Below, piece after piece: positions 5,173 through 13,620 of a DNA stretch of 33,456 nucleotides (its first letter is position 1; each line of letters begins with the position of its first letter). Both the position numbers and the translations under genes were made by a program. Source of the DNA: DASTHV01 sp035718045 (GTDB taxonomy: Bacteria > Patescibacteriota > Saccharimonadia > Saccharimonadales > UBA10212); NCBI GenBank assembly GCA_035718045.1, contig DASTHV010000034.1, forward strand, positions 1-33,456, read 5' to 3'. The notes beneath the pieces are model-generated. The model was not told where the DNA came from. It did not search any database and saw only the letters and a program-made list of their open reading frames with translations.

Positions 5173-7677
5173 ATGATGCCCAACAGCCCAGATTTTCAAG
5201 AATTCCTATCACATTTGACTAATAACGCGCTGCAAAGCTTGCGCCATGCTGATGCCATCGCCCGGGCAGCCGGTAGCGCCTACATTGGTACCGAACACCT
5301 GTTGCTGGGGGTGTTGGCCCAGGACGGCTCGATGGGCTCCAAAATTCTAGAAGGCGCCGGCGTGAATCTGGAACGGGCGCGCTTAGCGTTAAATCTGACC
5401 CCCAAGACATTAGTTATCAATATGGGCGGCAAAGGCTTGTCCGAAACCGCTAAGTTGACTCTTAAAATGGCTTGGGAAATTGCCCAGGAGTTTAATCAGG
5501 ACTACTGCGGCACCGAACATGTCTTATATAGTATTTTAAGTCAAAAAAACGCTCGGGCGACTACCTTGCTACGAGATATGGGCGTGGAAGTTGACCGGTT
5601 GAGCAACGAAGTAGAGCAATTCTTGCAGCGCCAGCAATTTGAAGGTGATGATTCGCCCGTCGGAGCGGCTCGCGGCCGCGGTAAGAACGCCAAGAAGTCG
5701 GCTTTGGAATTCTTTGGCACCAACCTGACCAAGCTGGCCCGCGATAATAAACTGGACCCGGTGGTCGGCCGCGAGCCGCAAATCCGGCGCGTAATAACGA
5801 TTTTAAATCGCCGCACCAAGAACAATCCGGTGCTGATAGGCGAACCCGGCGTGGGCAAGACGGCCATCGTAGAAGGCCTGGCCCAGCGGATAGTTAACGA
5901 GGAAGTCCCTGATAGTCTGCTGGAAAAGAAAATCATTACCTTAGACCTGGCCGGCATGATTGCCGGCACCAAATACCGCGGCGAGTTTGAGGAAAGGCTT
6001 AAGAAAGTCATCGCCGAGTTGGAGCAAGACAAAAATGTGATCGTCTTTATTGACGAGCTACACCTGATTGTGGGCGCCGGCGCCGCCGAAGGCAGCATGG
6101 ATGCCGGAAATATCTTAAAACCCAGCCTAGCGCGCGGCAAAATCCAAATGATTGGCGCTACCACTACAGATGAGTACACCCGCCATATTGAAAAAGACGC
6201 CGCTCTAGAGCGCCGCTTTCAGCCGGTCCAGGTTCCAGAGACAAACCCGGCTGAAACCGTGGCTATCCTAAAAGGCTTGCGCCGCCACTACGAAGAATTC
6301 CACGGCGTTAAGGTTAAAGACGAGGTACTGGAAGACACCGTTCAATTCGCCCGCCGCTACATAAACGATCGCTACATGCCTGATAAGGCCATAGACCTGC
6401 TAGATGAAACAGCTGCCTACCTGCGCGTTAACAAAGGCAAGACGCCGCCACAGCTGCGCCAGCTGCAAAAAGAGCTGAAGCTGATAAATACCCGCATTGA
6501 CGAAGCGGTCGAGGCCGAAGATTATGAAAAAGCCGCTCAACAAAAACAGCGCGCCAGCCAAATTTCTGAGCAAATCAAGGAGCTGGAGGCGACCACCAGG
6601 GCCGGCAAGCCCATCCCGTTGACTTCTGATGATGTGGCTGACACCGTGGCCCGCATGACCGGCGTGCCGGTGACAAAAGTCATCCGCTCGGAAGCCAAAT
6701 ACCTGGTGGGGCTAGAAAAGAACCTTAGCCGCTACATTATCGGCCAGGACGAGGCCGTAGAAACCGTAGCTAAGGCGGTACGCCGCAGCCGCTCCGGTAT
6801 TTCCAGCGAAAAGCGGCCGATAGGCTCATTCATCTTCCTGGGACCGACCGGCGTAGGTAAGACCGAGCTGGCCCGCGTGCTGGCCCGCGAATTCTTTGGC
6901 AGTGAAGAGACCCTGATTAAAATTGATATGTCCGAATTCAGCGAACGCCACACTGTGGCCCGACTGGTGGGTGCGCCAGCCGGCTATGTGGGTTATGACG
7001 ACCCCGGCCAGCTGACCGATAAAATCCGCCGCCAGCCCTATAGCGTAGTGCTGTTTGACGAAATTGAAAAAGCCCACCCGGACGTCTTTAATATGTTATT
7101 GCAGATTTTGGAGGATGGCGTCTTAAGCGATTCCAAGGGTCGCAAGATTGACTTTACTAACACCATAATCATCATGACCAGCAATGTTGGAGCCGAGAAA
7201 TTGCAAAAAGAGGCTAGCTTTGGCTTTTCTGCCGTCAAATCATCTGATTTTGACAACCTGGACGAGCTACATGAAGCCAACAAAGATAAAGTCATGGAAG
7301 ATCTGAAGAAAATGATGCGCCCGGAGCTGCTTAACCGCTTGGATAAAATCATCGTCTTTAGGGCCTTGACTCGCAAAGACGCCCTGAAGATTTTAGATAT
7401 TCAGTTGGATGATTTACGGACCCGCCTGGTTAAAAAAGGAATCGGTCTGCAAGTTAGCCCGCAAGCCAAGAATTATCTGCTGGAGCGCGGCTACGACGCC
7501 CACAATGGTGCCCGCCCGATGCGCCGGCTGCTGCAGGAAACCCTAGAAGATGCTATTGCCGCCGGACTATTGGAAGATAACTATCACAAGGGCGACGTAG
7601 TAACGGTCAATACCAAAAAGGCCCTAAAAGGCCAAGAAAAACAAGTCGAGCTGATATACGCCGCCGCTCTAGAGTAA
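5173..7677 (+). CDS. clpC: ATP-dependent Clp protease ATP-binding subunit ClpC
   Basis: The 834-residue Hsp100 unfoldase has a double Clp N-domain (about 1-145), NBD1 with Walker A GEPGVGKT (about 223-230) and Walker B VIVFIDE, a middle domain with a UVR-like coiled stretch (about 436-470, EDYEKAAQQKQRA), and NBD2 with Walker A GPTGVGKTE (near 557). The segment SFGFS near residue 683 matches the [LIV]-G-F type loop that docks to ClpP. It unfolds substrates and feeds them to ClpP in the cytoplasm; clpP lies at 24099. Adjacent ATGs at 5173 and 5176 are both possible starts. Regulation appears to be by HrcA (CIRCE at 4985) and by the leader hairpin. Length and motifs are normal for ClpC. Confidence 0.95.
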   Translation: MMPNSPDFQEFLSHLTNNALQSLRHADAIARAAGSAYIGTEHLLLGVLAQDGSMGSKILEGAGVNLERARLALNLTPKTLVINMGGKGLSETAKLTLKMAWEIAQEFNQDYCGTEHVLYSILSQKNARATTLLRDMGVEVDRLSNEVEQFLQRQQFEGDDSPVGAARGRGKNAKKSALEFFGTNLTKLARDNKLDPVVGREPQIRRVITILNRRTKNNPVLIGEPGVGKTAIVEGLAQRIVNEEVPDSLLEKKIITLDLAGMIAGTKYRGEFEERLKKVIAELEQDKNVIVFIDELHLIVGAGAAEGSMDAGNILKPSLARGKIQMIGATTTDEYTRHIEKDAALERRFQPVQVPETNPAETVAILKGLRRHYEEFHGVKVKDEVLEDTVQFARRYINDRYMPDKAIDLLDETAAYLRVNKGKTPPQLRQLQKELKLINTRIDEAVEAEDYEKAAQQKQRASQISEQIKELEATTRAGKPIPLTSDDVADTVARMTGVPVTKVIRSEAKYLVGLEKNLSRYIIGQDEAVETVAKAVRRSRSGISSEKRPIGSFIFLGPTGVGKTELARVLAREFFGSEETLIKIDMSEFSERHTVARLVGAPAGYVGYDDPGQLTDKIRRQPYSVVLFDEIEKAHPDVFNMLLQILEDGVLSDSKGRKIDFTNTIIIMTSNVGAEKLQKEASFGFSAVKSSDFDNLDELHEANKDKVMEDLKKMMRPELLNRLDKIIVFRALTRKDALKILDIQLDDLRTRLVKKGIGLQVSPQAKNYLLERGYDAHNGARPMRRLLQETLEDAIAAGLLEDNYHKGDVVTVNTKKALKGQEKQVELIYAAALE

Positions 7678-7706
7678 GAATCATTACACCCAAGCACTTG
7701 CTCAAC

Positions 7707-7715
7707 TGCTATACT
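7707..7715 (+). promoter_or_regulatory. Extended -10 promoter of the HExxH membrane protein
   Basis: TGCTATACT is an extended -10 element ending 11 nt before ATG 7727, predicting a 5-nt leader. GGAAAG at 7717-7722 could serve as a ribosome-binding site on read-through mRNA from clpC. Confidence 0.45.
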
Positions 7716-7726
7716 TGGAAAGATTT

Positions 7727-8707
7727 ATGAAGGCTTTTAAGAGGGTAATTTCGGTACTGTTATTTCTGGCTTTGCTAGCGGTACCGTTTGTAGTTTGGTG
7801 GAAGGCCCAAGCCCTGACGGATTGGTGGCAACTGCGAAACTACACTCCGCCGGCCGCGGTGGTTAGCCTAGCCAGTCAAGACACTATGACCAGCTACGCT
7901 CGCCACGTTTTTTACGTCAATCATCCGGATATAGAAAGTGATGCCAGCCAATTCCGGACCGACTGCAATGAATCGGAAAAGGCGATCGTGCTGGGTTGTT
8001 ATCATTCCAATCAAGATGGAATTTTTATCTATGACGTCCAGGATCAGCGTTTGGCAGGGGTAGAGCAGGTGACCGCCGCCCACGAAATGCTGCACGCCGC
8101 CTACGACCGGCTGAGCGGCAGCGATAAGAACCGTATCGATGGAATGCTACAGAGCTACTACAATAACGGCCTAAATGACCAACGTATCAAGGACGAAATA
8201 AACAGCTATAAGCAGACCGAGCCTAACGATCTGGTGAATGAAATGCATTCGATATTCGGCACGGAAGTAGCCAATCTGCCTTCGGGGCTGCAAACATACT
8301 ACCAAAAATACTTCTCTAATCGGCAGGCGATTGTCGACTTTGCCGATTCTTACCAAGACGAATTTACCAGCCGCGAAAACCAAATGCGAGCCTTGGCCGG
8401 CGAGCTGGCTCAGACCAAATCGCAGATTGAGGCCGAAGAGCAATCGCTAAAGGGGCAATTAGCCCAGTTGAATGCCGACCGGGCCAACTTAGACAGCCAG
8501 CGTTCTTCGGGCAACGCCAGCGCCTATAACAGCCAGATTGCCACCTTTAACCGCGAAGTCGACTCATATAATAGCGGCGTGGCTCAACTAAAGAGCGATA
8601 TTAATGAATACAATCAGCTGGTTGATCAATACAACTCAGTCGCCAAAGAATTAGCCAGCCTACAGCAGTCGATTGATACGCGGCTGACACCGCAGACGAC
8701 ACAATAA
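7727..8707 (+). CDS. Membrane-anchored putative zinc metallopeptidase with C-terminal coiled coil
   Basis: The 326-residue product starts with a short positive segment and one hydrophobic helix (about 6-25), a signal anchor placing the rest outside the membrane. A globular part follows with AAHEMLHAAYD, an HExxH zinc motif (H119, E120, H123). HSIFGTE ends at E180, a possible third ligand of the gluzincin type. Two cysteines (in TDCNES and LGCYHS) could pair outside the cell. From about residue 225 to 315 the sequence is Gln/Glu/Ala/Ser/Asn-rich with heptad character, a long coiled coil. I do not recognise a named family. ATG 7727 is preferred over the in-frame TTG at 7715, which lies in the -10 box. 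Peptidase activity is inferred from the motif alone; cell-surface or wall processing would fit. Confidence 0.7.
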   Translation: MKAFKRVISVLLFLALLAVPFVVWWKAQALTDWWQLRNYTPPAAVVSLASQDTMTSYARHVFYVNHPDIESDASQFRTDCNESEKAIVLGCYHSNQDGIFIYDVQDQRLAGVEQVTAAHEMLHAAYDRLSGSDKNRIDGMLQSYYNNGLNDQRIKDEINSYKQTEPNDLVNEMHSIFGTEVANLPSGLQTYYQKYFSNRQAIVDFADSYQDEFTSRENQMRALAGELAQTKSQIEAEEQSLKGQLAQLNADRANLDSQRSSGNASAYNSQIATFNREVDSYNSGVAQLKSDINEYNQLVDQYNSVAKELASLQQSIDTRLTPQTTQ

Positions 8708-8715
8708 GTTCGCTC

Positions 8716-8871
8716 ACCCCAAGCCCCACTGGGCCAGTCAAAAAATCAGACGCTCGAGCCTACATTCGCTAAAAGGGAATCTGCGCGCGCAAGCAAAGCT
8801 CGTGCTCGATTCACCTTTTATCTCATTTGCCTCTCCCTCTGTTTTTCTCAAGTCCCAGTAGGGCTTGGGGT
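8716..8871. repeat. Nested inverted repeat, MITE-like element
   Basis: The outer arms at 8716-8733 and 8854-8871 are complementary over 18 bp with one mismatch (left arm ACCCCAAGCCCCACTGGG). Inside, TAAAAGG-GAATC near 8772-8783 pairs with GATTCACCTTTTA near 8808-8820 with one bulged base. TTCGC occurs just outside the left arm (8709-8713) and at the right end (8871-8875), a possible target-site duplication. No ORF is evident inside. It may be a non-autonomous mobile element or a large RNA hairpin after the preceding gene. Confidence 0.5.
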
Positions 8872-8910
8872 TCGCCCGATAAATTAAAATACTTGACTTG
8901 TTAAGTATAT

Positions 8911-8983
8911 TTAGGACATAGGATTTAGGGCATAGATTCTAGCTTTTTACTGTATCCTGCACCCTATTTCCTATATCCTATTT
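8911..8983 (+). repeat. Complementary 7-bp repeat arrays upstream of radA
   Basis: The left array (8911-8938) reads in sevens TTAGGAC then ATAGGAT and so on. The right array (8956-8983) reads in sevens with the core CCTATTT (8963-8969 and 8977-8983) and ends 2 nt before the radA ATG. Left 8913-8935 and right 8957-8979 can pair at about 17 of 23 positions, counting one G-T pair, around a 21-nt loop. TATCCT at 8974-8979 lies 6 nt before the ATG and might serve as a -10 box; TATATT at 8906-8911 is an alternative that would place the arrays in the transcript. Confidence 0.55.
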
Positions 8984-8985
8984 AT

Positions 8986-10332
8986 ATGGCTAAGTCATCG
9001 GGAGTGAAATTTATTTGTTCTAATTGCGGCGCTGCTTATGGCAAATGGCAGGGCCGTTGCAGTACCTGCGGTCAGTGGAACACCTTAGTAGAGCAAGTAG
9101 AAGTTAATACGGCCACGGCCGGCGCCTCCGGCAGACGGTTGGCTGTGGATTCTATCAGCGCTGCCGTGAAAGATAAGACGGCGCGTATCAAAAGCGGTCT
9201 AGCGGAAGTAGACGAAGTACTGGGCGGCGGCTTTGTAGCCGGCAGTGTTAATTTGTTGGCCGGCCAGCCCGGTATTGGCAAAAGCACGCTGTTGCTGCAG
9301 CTGGCCTATAACGTATCTAAATCGCATAGCGTGCTGTATGTCAGCGGCGAAGAATCGGCTCATCAGGTAGCCATGCGCGCTGAGCGGCTGAAAGCCGATA
9401 ATAAGCAATTGCAACTGGCTGTTTCAACCGTGGCGAACGATATTGCCGCGACGATTTCGCAGGGCAAATACGAGCTAGTAGTTGTTGATTCGATACAAGC
9501 CGTGGCCGTTAATGAGATTTCTTCAGCGGCCGGCAACGTCAGCCAAATCACCAACAGCGCTCAGCTACTGAGCGCCGCCGCCAAGGCTAGCGGCACGGCG
9601 TTGATTTTAGTTGGTCATGTTACTAAAGAAGGTTCAATCGCCGGGCCGAAGATTCTGGAACATATGGTCGACGTGGTTTTGCAGCTGGAAGGCGACCGCT
9701 ACGGCGGTTTTAAGATATTGCGCGGCGTAAAAAACCGTTATGGTTCGACCAACGAGGTCGGCATTTTTGAAATGACCGACAGCGGATTGAAGCCGGTAGA
9801 CAATCCATCGGCCGCCTTGCTGGCTGAGCGTCAAGCCAGCGACGGGTCAATCGTGCACGCCACTATGGAGGGCAACCGGCCACTGCTGGTGGAAGTGCAG
9901 GCGCTGGTAAATCCAACCAATTACGGTTATCCCAGGCGGACGGCCAGTGGTATCGACTTAAACCGTGTAAATCTGCTAGTCGCTGTACTAGAGCGACGCA
10001 CAAAGCTGAGATTAGCCGACAAAGATATATATGTGAATATCGTGGGCGGAATCAGGCTTAGTGAACCAGCCGCCGATCTGGCGATCTGTATGGCCATTGC
10101 CAGCGCCGCCAAGGGAATGCAGCTAAAGAAAAACGCCGTGGTGTTTGGGGAAGTCGGTCTGTCCGGCGAAGTCCGACATGTGCCGTTTGCCGACAAGCGT
10201 ATCGCCGAAGCCAAAAAGCTTGGTTTTAACGCTGCTATCGGCCCGGCTGTCCGCTCCGGTAAAAAACCAGCTCTGCTGCTGCCGGTCAAAGACATCCGCA
10301 ATGCCCTGAACACCTTTTTAGAAAAAGACTAG
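8986..10332 (+). CDS. radA: DNA repair protein RadA (Sms)
   Basis: The 448-residue protein has the three-part RadA architecture: an N-terminal zinc finger (C11, C14, C25, C28), a RecA-like ATPase with Walker A GQPGIGKST (about 93-101) and the RadA-specific KNRYG motif (249-253), and a C-terminal Lon-protease-like domain starting near residue 275. RadA is a DnaB-like branch-migration helicase that processes recombination intermediates in the cytoplasm. Length is typical. No Shine-Dalgarno is visible before ATG 8986; the start codon abuts a repeat array that may form a leader hairpin or carry the promoter. The gene ends tail to tail with the PBP gene, the two stops sharing the tetranucleotide CTAG at 10329-10332. 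Confidence 0.95.
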   Translation: MAKSSGVKFICSNCGAAYGKWQGRCSTCGQWNTLVEQVEVNTATAGASGRRLAVDSISAAVKDKTARIKSGLAEVDEVLGGGFVAGSVNLLAGQPGIGKSTLLLQLAYNVSKSHSVLYVSGEESAHQVAMRAERLKADNKQLQLAVSTVANDIAATISQGKYELVVVDSIQAVAVNEISSAAGNVSQITNSAQLLSAAAKASGTALILVGHVTKEGSIAGPKILEHMVDVVLQLEGDRYGGFKILRGVKNRYGSTNEVGIFEMTDSGLKPVDNPSAALLAERQASDGSIVHATMEGNRPLLVEVQALVNPTNYGYPRRTASGIDLNRVNLLVAVLERRTKLRLADKDIYVNIVGGIRLSEPAADLAICMAIASAAKGMQLKKNAVVFGEVGLSGEVRHVPFADKRIAEAKKLGFNAAIGPAVRSGKKPALLLPVKDIRNALNTFLEKD

Positions 10333-13300
10333 AGGCTGGCTGTAGCCGTCTGGCCGTTGCTATCTTTGATCGTGTAGCTGTTACCTGATTTAGGCGCTGT
10401 GCAACTATTGCCGCTAGTGGCAGAACAGTTACCGCCAACCGGTGTAGTGCCATTGCTTTTGTAAACAGTAAATGGCGCTGTGCCCCCAGACCAGCTAAAG
10501 TCGACATTCGTGCCCGTGGCAGTGGCCTGGAGGGTGAGGGGACCGCCCCCCGGAGTAAAATTTACGGTGGCCGAATCGCTGGCGCTATAGAGTACGCTAT
10601 CCGTTACAGTCGCCGTAAGTGTGCCGCTGGCGTCCGGTGTAAAGCTGAAACCGACATTGTCAGATGGGTCACTGACCGATTGGGTTTTAATCACATTACC
10701 ATTCAAGGAGAATGTAACTGTACCGGGGTACTGCGGATACTTAGGATCATTGAAGGGATGGGTGCCGGCGCTGACAAAGGCGTTAACTGTATATGAGCCG
10801 TCACTGGCTGGTCCGGTGGCGGTTAACGTTATTGTGGGCGGGCTGTCGCTGCACTGGTGAACATCGTCCGTCACACCACCATTGCCACTGACCGGCGCCG
10901 AACTAGACGGCGAGGACGTTTGTCCAGGCGGATAGAATTCATCAATCGAGAAAGAGTTAGGCGCAGCATTACCGCCCAAAGTTTCCTTAGCTGAAGCCGG
11001 CGTGCAAGAAGTAGCAATCTTACCGGAGACCTTATCAAGCGTGACGCTTTGGCTGCTGGCTGCCTTGGGCTTGTACCAAGAAGGGTATATATCGGTAGCG
11101 GGGCTAGGTACGACCTCGCCGTTGCTACTGATTTTGCTGTGCATGACGTAAGCCGGCAAATGCTGGATACCGCTTGGTTCTGCCCAATTGGCTGGGGTTT
11201 TACCGCTATTATCCAGCGCATATTCCATCATCACCTTGCTAAGCGGCAGAGTCAGGTTCTCCATGAAAGTAGTCAGGGCCTGATTGCGGGTATGATAACC
11301 GACCCAGCTGCCTACGGCGTATTGAGTATTCCAGCCCATCATCAGCCCGTCAAAGCTGTCGTTGGTTGTGCCGGTCTTGACCGCGGTGTCCCATCCCTTG
11401 TAATGCTGCCATTTTTCAGAACCGACTAAATAGCTAGCGTTAGGATCGGACAGCATGTTGTCGACTATGTAGGCCGATTGCTGGCGAACGACTTGGGTAC
11501 CCTTTGGCTGATTGAATTTGTAGATAGTCTTACCGGCGGCGTTTTGAATGTTCAATATATAGGTGTTGGCAAAGGCATTACCAAGACGCGCCAGGCTGGC
11601 TAAGCCGTTTACATGTTCGTCTAAGTGTAGGTAGGCGCCGTCGCCGATAGCCGATGATGAATAACACTGTGATTCATCGGAAGTTTTAGCCTGGCTGACA
11701 TCGACTCCTTGTTTAAAGCAGCGGTAAGCATCCGGAGCAGCCATCAGCTGGTTGGCGGTGCTGATTACTTTATTGATAGACGTGGTATGACTGGAGCTGT
11801 TGTCGCCCGGCGATGCTTCGAGCATAGCCTTGACGGCCGGTACGTTACGGGAACCTCCGAGCGCATATCGCAAAGTCTCGGGGCCCGGGTAGCGGAAATC
11901 ATAATCCTCTAAGCAGTTACCGTGGCCTTTGGGTGGCGGCAGGCTTTTATCGGTACAAGAATAACCGGGTAACGGGCTTTGGCTGTCGTAAAGCACCGAG
12001 CCAGCGCCAACGCTAGTGTTATTGTCGATTAAAGTAGTGTAATCGTATGGCTTAAAGCTGGAGCCTGGCGAGATATTTACACTGTGAGCGTAGTTGAGCT
12101 GGCCATAGTCTGGGTTATTAAAGTCCGTACCGCCGACAGAGGCTAGCATCTGTCCGGTCTTGACGTCCTCCAGGACTAAAGCCTCGTCATCGCCGCCGTA
12201 CCGCTTAACGTTCGCGGCATTATTTTGGACGGTCTGTTCGGCTTTGTTTTGAAGATTCATATCAAGAGTTGTGATGACCTTCCAGCCGCCAACCTCCGAT
12301 GTCTGGCTGGCAAAACGCTTGTTTAGCTCATCTTTGGCGGCCATTACGAAGTAAGGCGCTCTGATGCCGGCGTAGCGGGTCTGTTGCGGTTGAACCTCGG
12401 CTATGACATCGACCTTCTTAGCCTTGTTAGCATCGGCCTGGCTGATCTTGTGTTGGTCGGCCATCTGATCCAGCACGTAGTCATAGCGGCTTATAAAAGC
12501 CTTTTGATCGAATGACGGACTGTATGGAGAAAAATAGGCCGGTGATTTTGGTATCGCCGCCAAAAAGGCGCATTCGGCCAAAGTCAGATCTTTGGCGTTT
12601 TTATGGAAATAGTCGCCGGCGGCCGTTTGCACGCCATAATCAATACCGCCGTACGGGGCGGCGTTCAGATAGCTCGTTAGAATCTGGTCCTTTGTGTAGG
12701 TCCGTTCTACTTCAACCGCCAAAATTAACTCTTTCAGTTTGATGGCAAAAGTCCGGTTTTGGTTGAAGTCTTGAGTTAATTTGACTAACTGCTGCGTAAT
12801 GGTGGAGCCGCCTTGTTCGGTATTACGATGCAGAGTGTCCACTACGGCGGCGCGGATAATGCCTTTAATATCAAAACCCTTCTCGTTATAAAAGTTTTTG
12901 TCTTCTATCGCCACGGTAGCTTCTTTCATATGGGCTGGGATGTCCTGGCTTTGGACAGGGATGCGCTTATTTATGTTGTAGTCCTGCCACAGCAGGTTTT
13001 TACCAGTGCGGTCATAGTAGCTGATACTGCCGCCCAGGTTGCCGGCCGACAAATCGGTTATGCCTTTTAGGTCCTTTCTGAAATAGGCGAATACTCCCAA
13101 GGTAAGAATAAACAGGACCAGGATAGTTATCCCGACGACCTTTAGGGCCATAATAGCGCCATCGCGACTAAACCAATACTCGGCTAGCCGTTTAGGCTGT
13201 AGGCGCCACATGATTCGCTTTATGCGGGACTTGGGCAGACCACGCAGCCGGTTGACCTTGCGTAGCGATTTAGCGGCTCTCATCGCTGAATACCGCTCAC

Positions 13301-13382
13301 CTAGCGACTGATTCACCTTTAATACCTTGCCGCTCCTGGTAGTAACTGGGCGGCCAGAAGGCTTGCGTGGACTTTTACTCAC
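10329..13382 (-). CDS. Class A penicillin-binding protein (PBP1A type), bifunctional transglycosylase/transpeptidase
   Basis: The 1017-residue protein has a basic cytoplasmic N-terminus (1-75), one transmembrane helix (about 77-100), a GT51 glycosyltransferase domain with catalytic E160 in EDKNFY and GSTITQQLVKLT, and a transpeptidase domain with SSFK (S441), SRN and KTGTT motifs. The Tyr-x-His-x-Gly position after EDKNFY reads YNEKG. A Ser/Pro-rich linker and two Ig-like beta domains with GTVTFSLNGN follow, a long extension that may bind wall or extend through it. It polymerises and cross-links peptidoglycan outside the membrane. The start is GTG 13382 with GGAG at 13396-13399. It is convergent with radA (4-nt overlap) and divergent from tyrS. 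The subgroup assignment (1A) is by overall resemblance. Confidence 0.93.
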   Translation of the reverse strand: MSKSPRKPSGRPVTTRSGKVLKVNQSLGERYSAMRAAKSLRKVNRLRGLPKSRIKRIMWRLQPKRLAEYWFSRDGAIMALKVVGITILVLFILTLGVFAYFRKDLKGITDLSAGNLGGSISYYDRTGKNLLWQDYNINKRIPVQSQDIPAHMKEATVAIEDKNFYNEKGFDIKGIIRAAVVDTLHRNTEQGGSTITQQLVKLTQDFNQNRTFAIKLKELILAVEVERTYTKDQILTSYLNAAPYGGIDYGVQTAAGDYFHKNAKDLTLAECAFLAAIPKSPAYFSPYSPSFDQKAFISRYDYVLDQMADQHKISQADANKAKKVDVIAEVQPQQTRYAGIRAPYFVMAAKDELNKRFASQTSEVGGWKVITTLDMNLQNKAEQTVQNNAANVKRYGGDDEALVLEDVKTGQMLASVGGTDFNNPDYGQLNYAHSVNISPGSSFKPYDYTTLIDNNTSVGAGSVLYDSQSPLPGYSCTDKSLPPPKGHGNCLEDYDFRYPGPETLRYALGGSRNVPAVKAMLEASPGDNSSSHTTSINKVISTANQLMAAPDAYRCFKQGVDVSQAKTSDESQCYSSSAIGDGAYLHLDEHVNGLASLARLGNAFANTYILNIQNAAGKTIYKFNQPKGTQVVRQQSAYIVDNMLSDPNASYLVGSEKWQHYKGWDTAVKTGTTNDSFDGLMMGWNTQYAVGSWVGYHTRNQALTTFMENLTLPLSKVMMEYALDNSGKTPANWAEPSGIQHLPAYVMHSKISSNGEVVPSPATDIYPSWYKPKAASSQSVTLDKVSGKIATSCTPASAKETLGGNAAPNSFSIDEFYPPGQTSSPSSSAPVSGNGGVTDDVHQCSDSPPTITLTATGPASDGSYTVNAFVSAGTHPFNDPKYPQYPGTVTFSLNGNVIKTQSVSDPSDNVGFSFTPDASGTLTATVTDSVLYSASDSATVNFTPGGGPLTLQATATGTNVDFSWSGGTAPFTVYKSNGTTPVGGNCSATSGNSCTAPKSGNSYTIKDSNGQTATASL

Positions 13383-13411
13383 TGTATTACTTATACTCCG
13401 TCTTTGTAACC

Positions 13412-13420
13412 ATTATAGCA
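13412..13420 (-). promoter_or_regulatory. Extended -10 promoter of the PBP gene
   Basis: On the minus strand TGCTATAAT (13420 down to 13412) is a perfect extended -10 element. It lies 29 nt before the GTG start, leaving a leader of about 23 nt with GGAG at 13396-13399. No clear -35 box. Confidence 0.6.
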
Positions 13421-13443
13421 AAACGCTTATCTTCTACTAGCCT

Positions 13444-13473
13444 AAGACAGACCGTATTATTTTCAGTTATAAT
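13444..13473 (+). promoter_or_regulatory. tyrS promoter
   Basis: TATAAT at 13468-13473 with a partial -35 box AAGACA (13444-13449) at 18 nt. Transcription would start near 13480, giving a leader of about 140 nt. No T-box sequence is present in this leader. Confidence 0.5.
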
Positions 13474-13499
13474 GTTGCTTAAGTAAAGGAAATTAAACT

Positions 13500-13582
13500 G
13501 AGAAATAACTTATGATAAACGCTGCGCTTCATTTACCGTTTACCACTTACCATTTGCCATTAATTTCTCATTTTTCATTTAC
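13500..13582 (+). repeat. Degenerate 7-bp repeats in the tyrS leader
   Basis: From 13530 to 13557 four units follow the pattern CRYTTRC every 7 bases (CATTTAC at 13530, CGTTTAC at 13537). Further CATT units start at 13558, 13569 and 13576 after a phase change. GAGAAAT (13500-13506) is complementary to ATTTCTC (13563-13569), so part of the leader can fold back. The arrangement resembles those upstream of clpC and radA but the unit sequence differs. Confidence 0.5.
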
Positions 13583-13620
13583 CAATCGTAAATTGTTAGT
13601 TGTCGTCGCGGGAGATATCT

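Noticed and set aside
5541..6179. 212-codon ORF on the minus strand inside clpC
   Set aside because: It lies wholly antisense to a well-supported coding region and its translation is Ser/Arg-rich low-complexity without family features.
13530..13582. CRISPR-like array
   Set aside because: Units are 7 bp, degenerate and contiguous without spacers, and no cas genes are present.
13480..13620. T-box riboswitch upstream of tyrS
   Set aside because: No T-box sequence, specifier hairpin or antiterminator could be found; the leader is occupied by 7-bp repeats.
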